NCBI GenBank assembly: GCA_964020085.1
Contig: OZ026604.1
Location: 23,856,932-23,920,931, forward strand
Reading direction: 5' to 3'
Length of the DNA: 64,000 nucleotides
Source of the DNA: Micromussa lordhowensis
Taxonomy: Eukaryota; Cnidaria; Anthozoa; Scleractinia; Lobophylliidae
Shown one piece after another: positions 23,301 to 34,215 of the stretch. The notes beneath the pieces are model-generated. The model had not been told where the DNA came from. It saw nothing but the letters and a program-made list of their open reading frames with translations, and did not search any database. The translations under genes were made by a program, and so were the position numbers. Position 1 is the first letter of the stretch; each line of letters begins with the position of its first letter.

Positions 23301-24704
23301 TGCCTCATTCTGTTACAGGTCCAGGCCATCATTTATAATGGGCCATATTCGTCAAAATTGAAACCAAAATTATCGACGCAAACAATGCTGACGTCCTCGA
23401 CACTATCGGAGATGACGATGGCGCGCACGATCGAAACCCTGGGCGATTTTGGATAGGACCTGGCCAAATGCTTGGTGGGACTACATGATTGGCAACAGCG
23501 TGGTTGGCGAGTGGAAAGAAAACCTCAGACTGACTCAACCTACCCCTACTTCTTTTGGCGGCATTTTGCTTCTCGTTGTCGAGGCAACAAACAGATTGTT
23601 AACCATTTCATCGTGAATGTTTTTGGAGGTGTCGTCGTTCGTAAACGGTTAGGAATCCGAATATCCTTTTAGTGTAAACGCCAACGAATCCGATTACTCT
23701 AAAATTGCCGATGATGAATCCGGAAACACTTATGAATCCGGAAAAATCTCTCCTAGTGTAAAACTAGTCTTAAAGTGTGAGAAATCAAATGGAACTGACC
23801 GGTTTCCAGCCTTTCGAAAGCTAGTTTACAGCTTGCAATTGAAAGAGTAGGGAGCAAAGGTCGTTTAGTTAGTAAAGACTGTTTACTTTAGAAAATTAAG
23901 TAGTCATGCATGACAGGACAAAAACACACTTTTTCCTGACACCACGTTACACTCTTTAGATACGAAAAAAATGAAAATAAGAGGTGACGTAACTCGATGT
24001 ATGAGCGTCAGAATCTGAATACATATGTGAAACATGCAGACACAAACGATGCTTAAAGAGCTTAACGCTTCGTCAAAACGCGTAAAATCCATCACAAAAC
24101 ACCTGAGAATACCGTAAGTATGCAAAATAACTAAAAGTCTTCAAAACCGTCGCATGAGTACAGAAAATCCCCATGAAAGTTAACTTTTATTACAAATTTT
24201 ATACTATTTCGTAACTTTCAACCGTAACAAAAAATATCCCTTTGGTGTGATAATATGACCCATCAGATTTCCTTCTTTCCCATATTTTTCTGTTTTTGTT
24301 TTCTGGTCTCGCTGTTTGTCTGTTGTTTTAATTATAACTTTAAAGTGTGTCAAATTATTGATTTCTTAGTTTTTCAAACTGTTTTACTCACCTCGATTTT
24401 TGTACCTTTTCATATAAATTCTCTCTTCGTCTGATACAAAGTCTTCCGGTCTGGATTCCTTTGTGCGACTGTTTAGCTCGCATTCTTCTCTATACACCAC
24501 GTAATTGAAACTCTGACATTTTATTTCCTTGTCGCAAGCTTGCTGGCAGTGATATGGCGTTTTGCCAGCCATCTTCGTAAACACGCTCCCCTTAAGCATC
24601 TCCCCGTAAATCGAGGCTTCTCTTACACAGCGATTTGTATTTACTACGACACCGCAAAACGCCGTGCAAACTTGACATGCAGATAACAGCTTAATCCGGA
24701 TCAT
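13667..24704 (-). CDS. Gene 2: secreted PAN + fibrinogen-related module + nine EGF domains
   Basis: Exons in order: 24392-24704, 22744-22899, 20180-20302, 19659-19781, 18407-18529, 18122-18244, 17466-17588, 15658-15801, 15266-15388, 14317-14439, 13667-13789. All junctions are phase 1 and the frame is continuous through at least 11 exons. Module order is signal peptide, PAN, a short cysteine module resembling the N-terminal part of cnidarian fibrinogen-related domains, then nine calcium-binding EGFs. The terminal exon was not found between 13666 and the start of gene 1 at 8468, so the gene is either incomplete here or has an unrecognised last exon. The product is expected to be extracellular; its partner is unknown. 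Confidence 0.75.
14050..14280 (-). mobile_element. Decayed SINE related to the 10.3-kb copy
   Basis: Shares TCCCAACTGG, GAGG, GACCAG and CAACTCCAG blocks in the same order as the 10322-10648 SINE but is strongly diverged. It lies in an intron of gene 2 just 3' of an EGF exon. Confidence 0.55.
15658..15801 (-). CDS. Gene 2 EGF exon extended by seven codons
   Basis: The EGF reads [18 protein letters not shown] to YSGNGFNC. At the usual donor position the sequence is CATAGGTTGC, where a GT would leave phase 2 and break the frame. Reading on through HRLLLLKEG reaches AAG then GTAGAA in phase 1, restoring compatibility with its neighbours. I therefore extend the exon to 144 nt. The alternative is that the exon is skipped. 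Confidence 0.55.
15835..16085. repeat. Palindromic dispersed repeat (TTATCAACT family)
   Basis: GATAATTTGGTTTTATTAAC leads into CTGACGTTTTGAGCGTTAGC, which then reappears inverted up to AAACCAAATTATC. Related pieces occur at 18649-18810, 33895-34275 and 38525-38675. Confidence 0.75.
16360..16500. repeat. Short tandem duplication
   Basis: The string CTACCTTCAGAAGGTA followed by a TATGAAA segment occurs twice (about 16375 and 16470) within intron sequence of gene 2. A tRNA-like SINE remnant follows near 16560-16640. Confidence 0.5.
17230..17440 (-). mobile_element. Decayed LINE 3' fragment
   Basis: The minus strand reads [16 protein letters not shown] and then [19 protein letters not shown] and [14 protein letters not shown] before a stop. 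C-x2-C, H-x4-C and the FW motif are typical of the end of non-LTR retrotransposon ORF2. Stops and a local duplication interrupt it. It lies in an intron of gene 2. Confidence 0.55.
18649..18810. repeat. Dispersed repeat, TTATCAACT family
   Basis: Shares GTTTCTAAAGAAACTGTG, GATAATTTGGTTTTATCAAC and AAGCTGACGTTTCGAGCG with the 15.8-kb element. A short inverted stretch (CGAGCGTTAGC) follows. Confidence 0.65.
20546..20618 (-). tRNA. tRNA-like unit, inverted copy
   Basis: Same 73-nt tRNA-like sequence as the three plus-strand copies, with one change (GTGGCTC instead of GTAGCTC). Acceptor GACCTCG/CGAGGTC and T-arm GTGGG-TTCGATT-CCCAC pair perfectly. The anticodon arm is abnormal (8-nt loop), so amino-acid identity cannot be assigned. 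Confidence 0.6.
20826..20898 (+). tRNA. tRNA-like unit 1 of tandem array
   Basis: Acceptor (7 bp), D-arm (GCTC/GAGT) and T-arm are intact. The anticodon stem ACGGA/TCCGG leaves an 8-nt loop AGATCAAA. Pol III A box (TAGCTCAGTCGG) and B box (GGTTCGATTCC) are good. It may be a SINE-type or non-canonical tRNA. Confidence 0.6.
21125..21197 (+). tRNA. tRNA-like unit 2 of tandem array
   Basis: Identical to unit 1, displaced by exactly 299 bp. Confidence 0.6.
21424..21496 (+). tRNA. tRNA-like unit 3 of tandem array
   Basis: Identical to units 1 and 2, again at a 299-bp interval. Confidence 0.6.
22183..22460 (+). repeat. Diverged tandem duplication in intron of gene 2
   Basis: Blocks TTCATTAGCATA, TTGGCCCT and GCACTAAAAATATTTT / GCGCTAAAAATATTTT recur in the same order about 130 bp apart, with AT-rich sequence between. 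Confidence 0.6.
22744..22899 (-). CDS. Gene 2 exon 2: fibrinogen-related cysteine module
   Basis: A 156-nt phase 1-1 exon encodes [20 protein letters not shown], then [10 protein letters not shown], then [12 protein letters not shown]. The S-C-x-E-I-K, S-G-x-Y-W and Y-C-D-M pattern is the start of fibrinogen-C/FReD-like domains common in cnidarian matrix proteins. The rest of a fibrinogen-C domain is not seen next to it. The acceptor is CACTGTAG and the donor GTGAGT. Confidence 0.7.
22969..23774. mobile_element. Long degenerate MITE
   Basis: Ends resemble each other in inverted orientation (AGAATAGGTTTAAACTAAAG and AGACTAGTTTTACACTAGG), with repeated GAATCCG motifs inside. Style matches the 11870-12261 element. 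No coding capacity was recognised. It lies in intron 1 of gene 2. Confidence 0.45.
24392..24704 (-). CDS. Gene 2 exon 1: signal peptide and PAN domain
   Basis: ATG at 24704 gives [20 protein letters not shown], a moderately hydrophobic leader. It is followed by a PAN domain ([20 protein letters not shown], then CELNSRTKE, then [11 protein letters not shown]). The exon is 313 nt and ends in phase 1 at GTGAGT. The order C-x3-C, C-x-S-F-N-Y, C-E-L-N is nearly identical to gene 3. I chose the ATG because the frame extends only four codons further to a non-ATG codon. Confidence 0.82.
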
Positions 24705-24949
24705 GACGAAAATCAATCGAAACTGACTTCTTTAGGTACATGTTAAAACATCTAAGGACGTTTTAGGCAAATCTAGTATAATTAAATCAGATGTCCACAT
24801 GAAAGATGCATATTGTCTCACATGACAGCCCAATCACAGAGAGTAACTGCAGTAAAGTTTTGAAAGACTGACCTTAGCCAGCTCGATATGCAAATGTTTC
24901 GGCAAAACTAGGCGTTCCGTTTCTCGCCTTTAATGATAACACAGTCTAT

Positions 24950-25387
24950 TTAAAGTGCACCTAACCCAAAAATATTTTTTTCGCTTAAATAAATCTTTAC
25001 ACCTGTTCGAAACGCAGTGCGCCTTTTGAAACTAAATCTTTACTTTTTTATAGGCTGTAAAAGTTACGAAATATAGCCATCATCTGTTGCACGACCGAGC
25101 TAGTAAGGGGCATGGGTCTATTCCTGGGTTGATGTCACAGACTGATTTCCATCGTATTAAGTCTTTGTAAACGTGCATGCAAAGAAGTTTATGACGTCAA
25201 CCCAGGAATAAACCCATTCCCCTCACTTGCTCGGTCGTGGAACAGACGATGGCCAGATTTCTTAACTTTTACCGCCTGTAAAAAGTCAAGATTAGGGCTA
25301 GAAAAGGGCAAAAAGGCGCAATGCGTTTCAAACAGGTGCAAAGAGTTATTTAGGCGAAAAAATATTTTGGGGTTAGGTGCACTTTAA
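24950..25387. mobile_element. Foldback MITE upstream of gene 2
   Basis: TTAAAGTGCACCTAACCC at the left and its complement at the right (GGGTTAGGTGCACTTTAA) bound arms of about 200 bp. Inner pairs include TGACGTCAACCCAGGAATA with TATTCCTGGGTTGATGTCA. It lies 250 bp upstream of the gene 2 start codon. Confidence 0.75.
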
Positions 25388-27829
25388 TGGTAACTGTGTA
25401 AGTATAATACCATATCCAATCAGATTACAGGTAATAATTAATTGATGATAGTAGTTTTTAATATGAATAGATAGATCACAGCCGTTAAACGTAACTGTGA
25501 CTGTAATTTATTTTATTGTGTGAAATGGTCACTCTGCTATTTAACTTGATTGCAACAAGCACACTACATACGCTACAATTGTTCAATCACATCCCATGTT
25601 CCTCAATCTTAGTTTTGCAGCTGGTTCTAGAAGAGATCGTTTTCACTAAATTGAAACAAAAAAATCTTTTTGCTTGCATTAAAAAGACAGAAAACCTGAA
25701 GGTTTAACACTCCAAGAAATAAAGGAAATAAAATACCCAATTTCAAGTATTTTTAGAATGCCCATAGCAACCAATATATTTCGCGAATATTGCAACCATT
25801 TGTGTGGTATGAAACTTTAATTTGGTCCACTAAGGAGGCGGGCAAAAAGGTGACAGGAAGATAAACAAGCATGATTGCATACAGGAGCTGTTTCTAAATT
25901 TGGAGTGTGCTTTAGTAGTCATTTTACATAAAATAATCTGAATTGGGTAGCATTGTCTGAAAGTATTTAACAGGACAAAACTGATGGTTTTGTAACATTT
26001 CAACTGAAGAGGCACGATGATAAAACAACTTTATGTCTCTTGAAATGGATTCCTAAATAAAGGGCAGATGTAGATAAAGATGTGGCAAAGATGTTTATTC
26101 AAAATATTTACAGTTACGTGGAAAAAAGAGGAATAACATGAGTGGTTAACTGGTTTGGAAAACACTTGAGATATAACCGCCAAATCGTCTGTATATTGAA
26201 TTATTTTAAGCCAACCATAATTGCACTGTGAACTTGTGGCTTACGGGTGAGGTGAACGCTAGTTAAATCAGTGAGCACTAGCTAGTTAAATCAGTTGCTA
26301 ATTAATGGGCGTACGCATGAACTTGACTTTTCAAGGCAAAAAGTCAATTTCTTCTTGTGTAGTCTAAACTAACCAACACAATTGATAGATTATATTCATG
26401 GAATGAGCGATCTTGCTGGCGTCATTGTTTCCATTTTGCCTCATTAGCATACGACTTTGCAAAGAAAAAGAATCATTTTTCATATGAACTGACTAGAAAT
26501 AATTAAAGAGCTTGTGAAACTTACTGCTTGCTGAAAATTTTAGTTCTTTGGCATTTATGTCGAAAACACTTTCATAAACCGCAAAATTGAGCCTAAATTG
26601 TTGCCCTCTATTTTCTCGTATTTTAATTCGAGATAGATAGAATCGGATAGAATCGCGAAAGAACTGGGTGGCAGCGCAAAACGAGAGACTTGATGGGGTA
26701 GGAGATGTTCTTCGTATGGCTCGCTTCGCTCCCAACCCCCCCCCCCCCCCCCTCCACACCCGTATACTTTGCGTTCGCTTCGCTCCCTATTTATTTAGTG
26801 TTCGTTGAAAAATATAGAGGCTGTGGTTAGACTATAATGAGCCAATACATTCTTTTTTAAATCTTGAGTTTTTTAACCCTAGCTTCGTGACAAAAAGAGT
26901 ATTCCACACAAGGCTCTCATATTCCTTGGGAAAGGTAATCGTGTTATGGTCTTTTAATATTCAGACCTGATACGTTTTGTAGCCTGACGAGAAACTGTAT
27001 CGCTCATGTCAATAAAGTAAATATTGTAAACAAAGATTCTCCCATACTTACATGGTCTCTATTAGCGCATAAGCATATACGACAAAGGACGTTTAGGGAT
27101 GCACAAACCAATAAATCTCATGGCTTGTCAAATGTGTGTCATTTATTGCACAAAGACAACTACTTACAAAGTCCAGATATCCAGTGTCAGTACTATCCAC
27201 CTGACGTTCATAGTAATTTTTCTTGGACCATTCTGTCCAAGGGGGAAAGGTGCAATGAGGTTAACCCTATGTAGAGCACCAACCCATGAGACAAGGCCAG
27301 ACCACAACACCGTGAACGACTTACTTTGTGTCTTAGCCAACATCAATAGTTTCATCAAATAGTTTCTTAACACAACATGTGCTATAGCTAACTAATAATG
27401 TACAAATTATGCTTTTTAGCGTGAGTAATTAACTTGAACGTCTTTGAAATTGCGAACGTTTTACTAATTGTTAATTAATGCATTTCTTGGCTTGAGCTTG
27501 GTCGATAATCACTCTTAAACGAAATTTATTTAAATTTTCGTTTATTCGGCCATCTTTCCTCGTGAACGTTTTTGCTTTAAAAGCGAAGGAGATTTGCTGT
27601 TTGACATTCGCACATAGTAATTTGCATATTGCTTTTGCAGAGATTTCAATTCATCCGGTTTGATAAGATGTTTACAGGTGAATTTCTTTGAAGGCTATTG
27701 CATTGATTAGTATTTAATGAGAGCTCCCCTTCTAGGCTTGGCTAAATCTACATGTTGGTTTTATTTCCGTTATTTTTATCAGATTTAATTGCAGCACATC
27801 ATCTAGATACTATTCCCTATCCTCGCTAT

Positions 27830-28100
27830 GGTTTCTCTGGGGGAGCTTCCATTTAAAAATGATGAGGGTGCTCTCGGTACCTTTTCCGGGTGAAAAAAGC
27901 GGTTTTAGTACCTCTTAAGGTGTTCAGTCTCAAAAGGTGCACAGCAGGAGCTTTTGCAGTACCTTTTAGGGTATTGAGCTGAAAATAATAAGATATGACA
28001 GGAGATTATCTGTTGTTCTCTTAGAGGTGGAACGAATTACAAGCCACACCCACAAAGCAGGATCGATCTTGGTACTTCTTAGATATTTCGTTTTAGGACT
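27830..28100. repeat. Dispersed repeat copy A
   Basis: Contains GGTACCTTTT, GCGGTTTTAGTACC, GGAGCTTTTGCAGTACC and TTTTAGGGTATTGAGC, shared in order with 55912-56110. It lies just downstream of gene 3. Confidence 0.65.
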
Positions 28101-28286
28101 TCAGCCATTTTTATTGTAATTTATGGTGCCTGATGAATTTTTTACCGTGTATAAATTATGATTAAAGATTGTTCTTTTCAATATTTCCGACGAGCAACTT
28201 CCGGCCTTTTTGTATTGGAGTTCCCCCAAGGGCATGTTTTAGTCCTTTTATTAACGAAGTTGCACATCCGGTAGCTTTGTATCAGT

Positions 28287-28645
28287 TTAGTCAGTGCCAA
28301 AGTATCGGAGAGAACAAACAGGTGTGCCACTAAAGAAATAGATATAGTAGGAGCCACAGTTTCTCACTTCAATGTTGGTGGACCATTGGCAGCAGTTTGA
28401 ATTCCAGTGAAAGCAGACCTGCCTCGTGACCTTGCCATCAGCCACTGTAGGATGTTCACCGTCTAGCCAGCCCGTTGCGTGAGTGTCACACATCTCCACC
28501 GGTGGGCATGATGTGGGCATTTTAGAGCCTGCAGCTCCTTGGAAACGAAACCAACCTGGACCGATTGAGCTGTCACAGATTTTCGTGACCATTGCGTAGG
28601 TGACTTTTCTGTCAGCTTCAGTCAGACTTAGATAGCTTTGACATT
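28287..28645 (-). CDS. Gene 3 exon 3: D8C domain and stop codon
   Basis: After a TTCCAG acceptor the exon encodes ECQSYLSLTEADRKV, GWFRFQGAAGSKMPTSC, CDTHATGWLDGEHPTVADG, VCFHWNSNCCQWS and RNCGSYYIYFF, ending at TAA (28289-28287). The W-F-R-F-x-G, C-x-T-H-x-x-G-W-L-x-G-x-H-P and H-W-x4-C-C-x-W strings are diagnostic of the D8C domain of uromodulin, OIT3 and GP2. Eight or more cysteines are retained and no frame break is seen. Confidence 0.9.
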
Positions 28646-30706
28646 CTGGAATAACAATATACGAGTTAATTGCTCAGTGTCGCGTTGTAAATTACTACGA
28701 TTTCCTCGTAATCCATCGGTGTACAATAAAGTCAAACACAGTACACAGTATATAAGATATAGAGTGAAAAAGCAACGACAAACAAATACAAAAACAACAG
28801 CAAACAATTGTGGTGTGTTTGCAATTAATAATAAAAATTTCTCGAGTGACACATTCGACGAGATCTCATAAAAACTTCGTTTCGTTTATTTTGTGTTTCA
28901 CTATTTTTTAAATACCTATGTTAACTGCGGGGTAATTGGAATGGAGTAAGGTAAACCCCTTCTATTTTAGCTCATATTTTACTTACTTTATTGAGATCCA
29001 ATCATTTTCAAAAGAGCTACGTCACGATTTGGGCAAGTTTAGCCTAAACTGTTCAAGTTCGTCGTTTGTAAGCCGTGTCAATCTACTTCATCCTTAACCA
29101 TCCTTGATCCTTTATGGTTTATTTTTATCTCTTTGTTGTTTTTCTATCTTAGTAAACTACTATTCTGAGGTTTCCTTCAATTTAAAGGTGATTTTGTACG
29201 TGGTCGAAATATGTCAAAATACCCTGACTGAGCTTCCTTAAGTATTCATTATCATGTTTTATTATATAAAAACTAGTGAATTACCAGGATTCTTTCCGTT
29301 TACTAAAAAATCATATCTTCATCGCGCGCAGTGAAGATACTATTTTTATCTTTCACGTGTGAGGATATTCAAACGATCACCATTTCCATGGTTACATAAT
29401 CGCTTAAACAGAACATAGACGTGTTGCTTTATGATCGAAACGTCATCGGATCCTCCTCAGATATCTTCGGTTATCTTCGGAAATCTTGGGTAATCTTCGG
29501 GAAATGTTCGGAAACGTTTGGCCTTCGAACAATTCAACTTTTGGAGAATCTTCGGAAATTTTCGGAAAATTGTAAAAGAAAGTCGTCATTAGTATGTTTA
29601 TACAGTGGCGGATCTAGGGGAGCGGCCCCGGGGGCCCGGCCCCCCCCCCCCCCCTTATTTTGGGTAAAAAAGAAGAAATGACTGAAGGGAAAATGGCCGC
29701 CATGGCAAGTAAATCAAGACCGGGCCCCCCCTTAGCTCAAGGTCTGGATCCGCCACTGTTATATAATATACAGAACTTTACATGCCCGCTCGTGTTCAAC
29801 TCCGTATCGAGAAATCGAGTTGAACGCTCGAAGATAAAATTCGTATCCACAAGCGGGCAAGTAATATCCTCTATTTGCTTCTTTAATCTTGTCAATACCG
29901 TGACATATACCTGGTGCTATCATTTCGCATTTTGTTTTTCCATCTCCCACGTATCCAGGGTTACAAGCACAGCTGTATGTCCCGTACGTATTTGTGCAGG
30001 TAGCAGTGTCTGTAAGGCAGTCATGTGTTCCAAGGATACACTCGTCGACATCTATAAAAAACAAAAATTCATGGAACCACGTCATGGAAAGTCTTACATA
30101 ACTCTTGTTAGTATAAAGCATAAGACATTTTTTGGAATGTACGAGCTTAAAGTCAGGAAATTACGAGTGATAATCTTCCCCCTCTTCCATTTAAGTCTAC
30201 ACCCTGCTTCGTCTGAAGGAGAAGGAATAAGTGTTCTTGTGTATTCTTGATCAGGTATACGCCCAAACCTCCCATGGAACTAAAAGTGCGGTGTTAAAGG
30301 CTCTTCTTTCCCAGGGGTGTTTCGTTGGAGGGTACAAATTTCTTGTGTTCAGACAAAAGCTGTCACGTTTTCAAAAATCTACAGGCATGTCGTAACTCTT
30401 GGTCTGCAGGGTCTTTCCCATTTTGGACTCCATGGTTCAAGTAAAAATTAATGAAGCTATGTAACTCAATTGGGAGAAGCCCGCGTTTAAATCAGCAAAT
30501 TTATCATGATGATAATTTGTCTCTTTCGTTCTAATTTTTCTGCACGTTTTCTCTGTATTTGCCTATTATTCTTTGTTTTCAGATTCGTTTTCACATTCGT
30601 GTTATGTAACACCTGGCCCGGGTTGTTCGAAAGGTGGATAACGCTATCCACCGGGTAAATCGCTATCCAGCGGATAGCGTGGTTTGTTTTGTTAACACTT
30701 ATCCAC

Positions 30707-30741
<35 letters not shown>

Positions 30742-31264
30742 GGCTTCGAACAACCGGGGCCTGTTCTATAAAACTTGTATATCAACTTGTATATTCCAAT
30801 TCACTCTTGTTATTCGTGTTCATTATCTTTGTATTTCTTTGCCAATTAATTATACCCAACTTCAAGGGGTCCAAAACCACGAAAAGTTTATCCAATATAC
30901 CTACTGCACGCATTTGTATGATATACTCGTTGTTAAAAACTGATGTCTTATTCACACCTTTTACAGTAATGTAATATCTTTCCGTGTTCTTAACGAAATA
31001 CTGAGGTCCAGCTTCCTTGGTGAGGTTATTTAACTCACAAATATTCTGCAGGATGTCGTAATTGAAGCTTTGGCATCTAGGATCGTCATTGCAGGCATTT
31101 AAACACTCATGTGACATTGAAGTTCTTATCGTCTTGAAGACATGTCCGTCGAGCATCATGCCATAAATGGAATACAAGCTTTCACATTGACTAGTAGCTA
31201 CTTCAGAAAACATCTGATCCAGCAGAACCACTATCACGATGAATAAAACCTTTGAGCAAACCAT
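28287..31264 (-). CDS. Gene 3: complete secreted PAN-EGF-D8C protein (uromodulin/OIT3-like)
   Basis: Three exons, 30958-31264, 29911-30051 and 28287-28645, total 807 nt (268 aa plus stop) with phase-1 junctions. Residues 1-25 are a strong signal peptide (MVCSKVLFIVIVVLLDQMF). Residues about 27-100 form a PAN/apple domain (HECLNACNDDPRCQSFNY, ICELNN). Residues about 103-149 form a calcium-type EGF (DVDECILGTHDC). Residues about 150-268 form a D8C domain. D8C is known from uromodulin, GP2 and OIT3, secreted or mucosal glycoproteins, but the ZP domain of those proteins is absent and TAA follows directly. It is likely soluble and extracellular; its ligand is unknown. Confidence 0.87.
29603..29758. 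mobile_element. MITE with CAGTGGCGGATC ends
   Basis: The inverted termini CAGTGGCGGATC and GATCCGCCACTG are flanked by TTATA on both sides (29598-29602 and 29759-29763). A poly-C run (29641-29654) lies inside. It sits in intron 2 of gene 3. Confidence 0.75.
29911..30051 (-). CDS. Gene 3 exon 2: EGF domain
   Basis: A 141-nt phase 1-1 exon encodes DVDECILGTHDC, ATCTNTYGTYSCAC, NPGYVGDGKTKC and the linker EMIAPG. It has six cysteines and the calcium-binding and hydroxylation consensus. The acceptor is TTTTTATAG and the donor GTATAT. Confidence 0.85.
30290..30610. repeat. Block shared with 38045-38345
   Basis: Long stretches match almost base for base, for example CAAATTTCTTGTGTTCAGAC and TAATTTGTCTCTTTCGTTC. 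Here it lies in intron 1 of gene 3; at 38 kb it flanks the CYP4 exon-6 relic. Confidence 0.8.
30615..30761. mobile_element. Near-palindromic MITE in intron 1 of gene 3
   Basis: GGCCCGGGTTGTTCGAA to TTCGAACAACCGGGGCC, with repeated GGATAACGCTATCC inside. It can fold into one long hairpin. Terminal sequence is related to 381-622. Confidence 0.8.
30958..31264 (-). CDS. Gene 3 exon 1: signal peptide and PAN domain
   Basis: ATG at 31264 is the first in-frame Met and directly starts a hydrophobic leader. The 307-nt exon ends ERYYITVKG at a GTGTGA donor in phase 1. Cysteine order matches the PAN exons of genes 1 and 2 (C-L-N-A-C, R-C-Q-S-F-N-Y, C-E-L-N-N). NNLT is a possible N-glycosylation site. 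Confidence 0.85.
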
Positions 31265-33712
31265 TTCTTCACGCTAGCTTAAGAATAAAAAAAGGCATTA
31301 AAATAATTGATAAAAATCGGATTATCATCAAGTAAGCCCACAGCAGGCCAACATAATAAAGAATAAAAGGGGTCTCCAGTAAATAAGCATCTTATTTGAT
31401 CTTGCCGAAATTAATTACTTGTAACTTTATTCATAATGTTATGGCGGATGTTTATATTAAATTATCGCGGGCGAAAACGTACATAGTGAATTTGACAATA
31501 ACTATCGATCATTTTTAAACACACTGAATATACACACTTTTAAACACTACTGCGAAGAACGTACATGTAACATTATTTTAGCTAAGAGATTAGATTTATA
31601 CGAGGATTTTTAATAAATGGAGCACGAGGCATCATAGAGTGATTCTTCACCTCAGCAAATTGCTCAATAAAACTCATTAAGTAAACCTGGCTTGTGATGT
31701 CTGCGGTTACGTATCGACAATTCAGTAGGCTTAGTGAACCGAGACGAAAATAATAGAAGTCCACCAAAATCAATCAAAGATTCTAGTCGTCAAGAATAAA
31801 ACAACCACACAATGAAGTGTATAGTTTTGAATGAAAGAGGAAAATAATATATTTATGCATATTGTAGGTGCTTTCTATAATTAACAGAAAGTGGAATAAC
31901 TTAACGTATTTCATGCAAGGAATCTAGTCACAGTCAATTTTTAATGCAGATGAAGATTTTCCCATACGAACAATGATACTTGCACTTATACATTGTATAG
32001 ACCACCATATCCTATTAGCGAAAGACTAGAATTGAGACGGGATTGACACCTTCTCATGTTATAACATAACAAGCTTCACCGGTTTGATCAAAAGCAGTCT
32101 ACGAACCTCTATCGAACAAAAATCTCAAACTGATTCTTGCGCCTCCTGTTTCAACCTTGTGACACCAGCGACCTTGCAAGTGTGTAATGTAGGTTAGTGG
32201 AGAATCCACTCTGCTGGGAGAATTCCATTTGATTTCTCTTTTTTTTTGAGTAGCCAATGTCACTGGCTAACATCGACCATTCCTCCTAACGGACTCTTAA
32301 AGTTCAGAGTCGTCATTATAGCAACCGAAACTGTCAAAAATCATTAAAAATGTAACCGTAGTGACACTCCCAGGAAAACACAAAACCGTGAGTTGTTTCC
32401 ACTAAAATTTCGATAGTAGTGGATATCGATGGTCCGGACAGAAAAATAATTACACATGTAGCCTCGTTTTGTTTCCTTTCTGACCTTGCAGAGTGACATA
32501 TTTCATTACATTTCACTTGAATTTAACTTCTGTGTGCGTATTGGTTGTGTCAGTTAACAATTAAACGGTATTTGGAAATGAGTGGTGTAACATAGACGTG
32601 TAAAAGCAAGTCATTTCCCCGTTATACCAAAAGTATTGTACGCACTGTACTAGCTGTTTTGGTCAAATACACTAAGATTCACTTAAGTACTTACACATTT
32701 GATTTTCATTCTGTTAGGTACCAGCCAGACCACTATCAATCTCACTTACGAAGCCAAGCTGATCTCAACAAGGCCTACGTTGGCTCTCATCCTCTGTAGG
32801 TTATGGAACCGAAACACAATGAATATTAATGGTATCGCGAGCCCTATAATTAACTATAAACAGTAAATACGCGGGATGATGGATTAGATTAAACCAGTCT
32901 TGATTTCTGCGTGAGAGACACCTTTTGTTTAACCGAAAGAAAATAATAAATGTTCCATAAAGCCGTAGTTAAGTAGAAAATTAGAAATATGTCTAATTTC
33001 TAGTCTACTTTGCAGCTGACGTAAATAAGATGTTTACCTCATTAGCTGCTAAATTAATATATACTGGGTATCTGGAAAACGTTATTTTCTATCGGAGACA
33101 ATTTGTTTTTAGATGAAGAACTGATCAATAAATCTTAAAGACTAAACATTCTCAAAAAGCGTGAGAATGTATTAACGAACCTTTCAACCAGGAATTAGAC
33201 AAAGAAAAGCATCTTTTATCGAAATAATGCAGGTCTCTCAGCTTTAAATAAACGTTCGGTGTTTTATGATGTTCAGTACTTTGGCGTCGTCCTGTCTTGT
33301 CTTTTGTTTTTTCTTTTCTTTTATATATTTTTTTATTCTTTTTAAAGCTAAGATTATCAATTAAGATGAACAGCTTCCGACGACTCTACGTCGCCACTTT
33401 CAAATGAAAACTTTACTGGAGCTTTGGTGGAACTAAGTTCACTGACTGAGCGGATGTGGACCTACTGCCTTCCGGGATCTTTGTTAAATTAAGTGGACCA
33501 AAACATCATCAAGGAACATGCTCTTTGATGGTAATCTTGACTCACCCGCTTACAGGCTAATCGCAAAGATATTAGGGGGCTTACGCAAGCCACGACGACG
33601 GCAACGAGAACTTCACCAAACAAAAGGTTTAATGAGGAAAACAATAGCTACCTTAATGACACATCCCAAGGAACGTAGATCTTTCATGTCCCCCACTGTC
33701 AGTTTCTCCGGT
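31265..33712. other. Upstream region of gene 3, no genes recognised
   Basis: AT-rich sequence without convincing ORFs, splice-bounded exons or long inverted repeats. It presumably contains the gene 3 promoter near 31.3 kb. A stretch near 33570-33660 (CACGACGACGGCAACGAGAAC) looks like a dispersed repeat remnant. Confidence 0.45.
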
Positions 33713-33886
33713 CTTTGTTCTGAAACAAGCAAATCAAATTATTACAAAAACTAAATGCATCACCACAATTACATTTAGTACTTCTAGAGTGTTTTTCGAT
33801 TGAGTGGCGAAAGTAATCAGGCAATTACACTTTGGTTTTACGGTTTGAGATTGGCTGAGTAGTCTAATTGGTAAGTAATTGGGGTG

Positions 33887-33921
<35 letters not shown>

Positions 33922-33967
33922 GAGTATTACAAGATAATTTGGTTTTATCAACTGAGTTAATAATGTT

Positions 33968-34215
33968 TATTATATGACTTGGGTTTGTAGCCGATCTAAC
34001 GCGTGCTCTGATTGGCTAATACTAGGGCATTATTCTCCCGCAATGCCCACGGGCCGATTATGGGCCTGCAAAAGCCAAGTAAAAAGCCATATAATAAACA
34101 ACTTATTAACCTCGAACGTTCGGTCTGTACGGGAAAATCTCAAAACCTCGGCCTTGCCGTATTGACCTCGCTATCGCTCGGTCAATACGGCAAGGTCTCG
34201 ACTCTCGGTTAATAA
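33968..34215. mobile_element. MITE inserted in copy A only
   Basis: TTTATTATATGACTT and GCCATATAATAAACAAC delimit inverted sequence, followed by a second inverted pair (GCCTTGCCGTATTGACC and GGTCAATACGGCAAGG). Copy C has no insert here (AATAATGTGAATTGGCC). Confidence 0.65.

Noticed and set aside
26736..26755. Poly-C run as a functional element
   Set aside because: A homopolymer of this kind is prone to sequencing error and has no associated feature.
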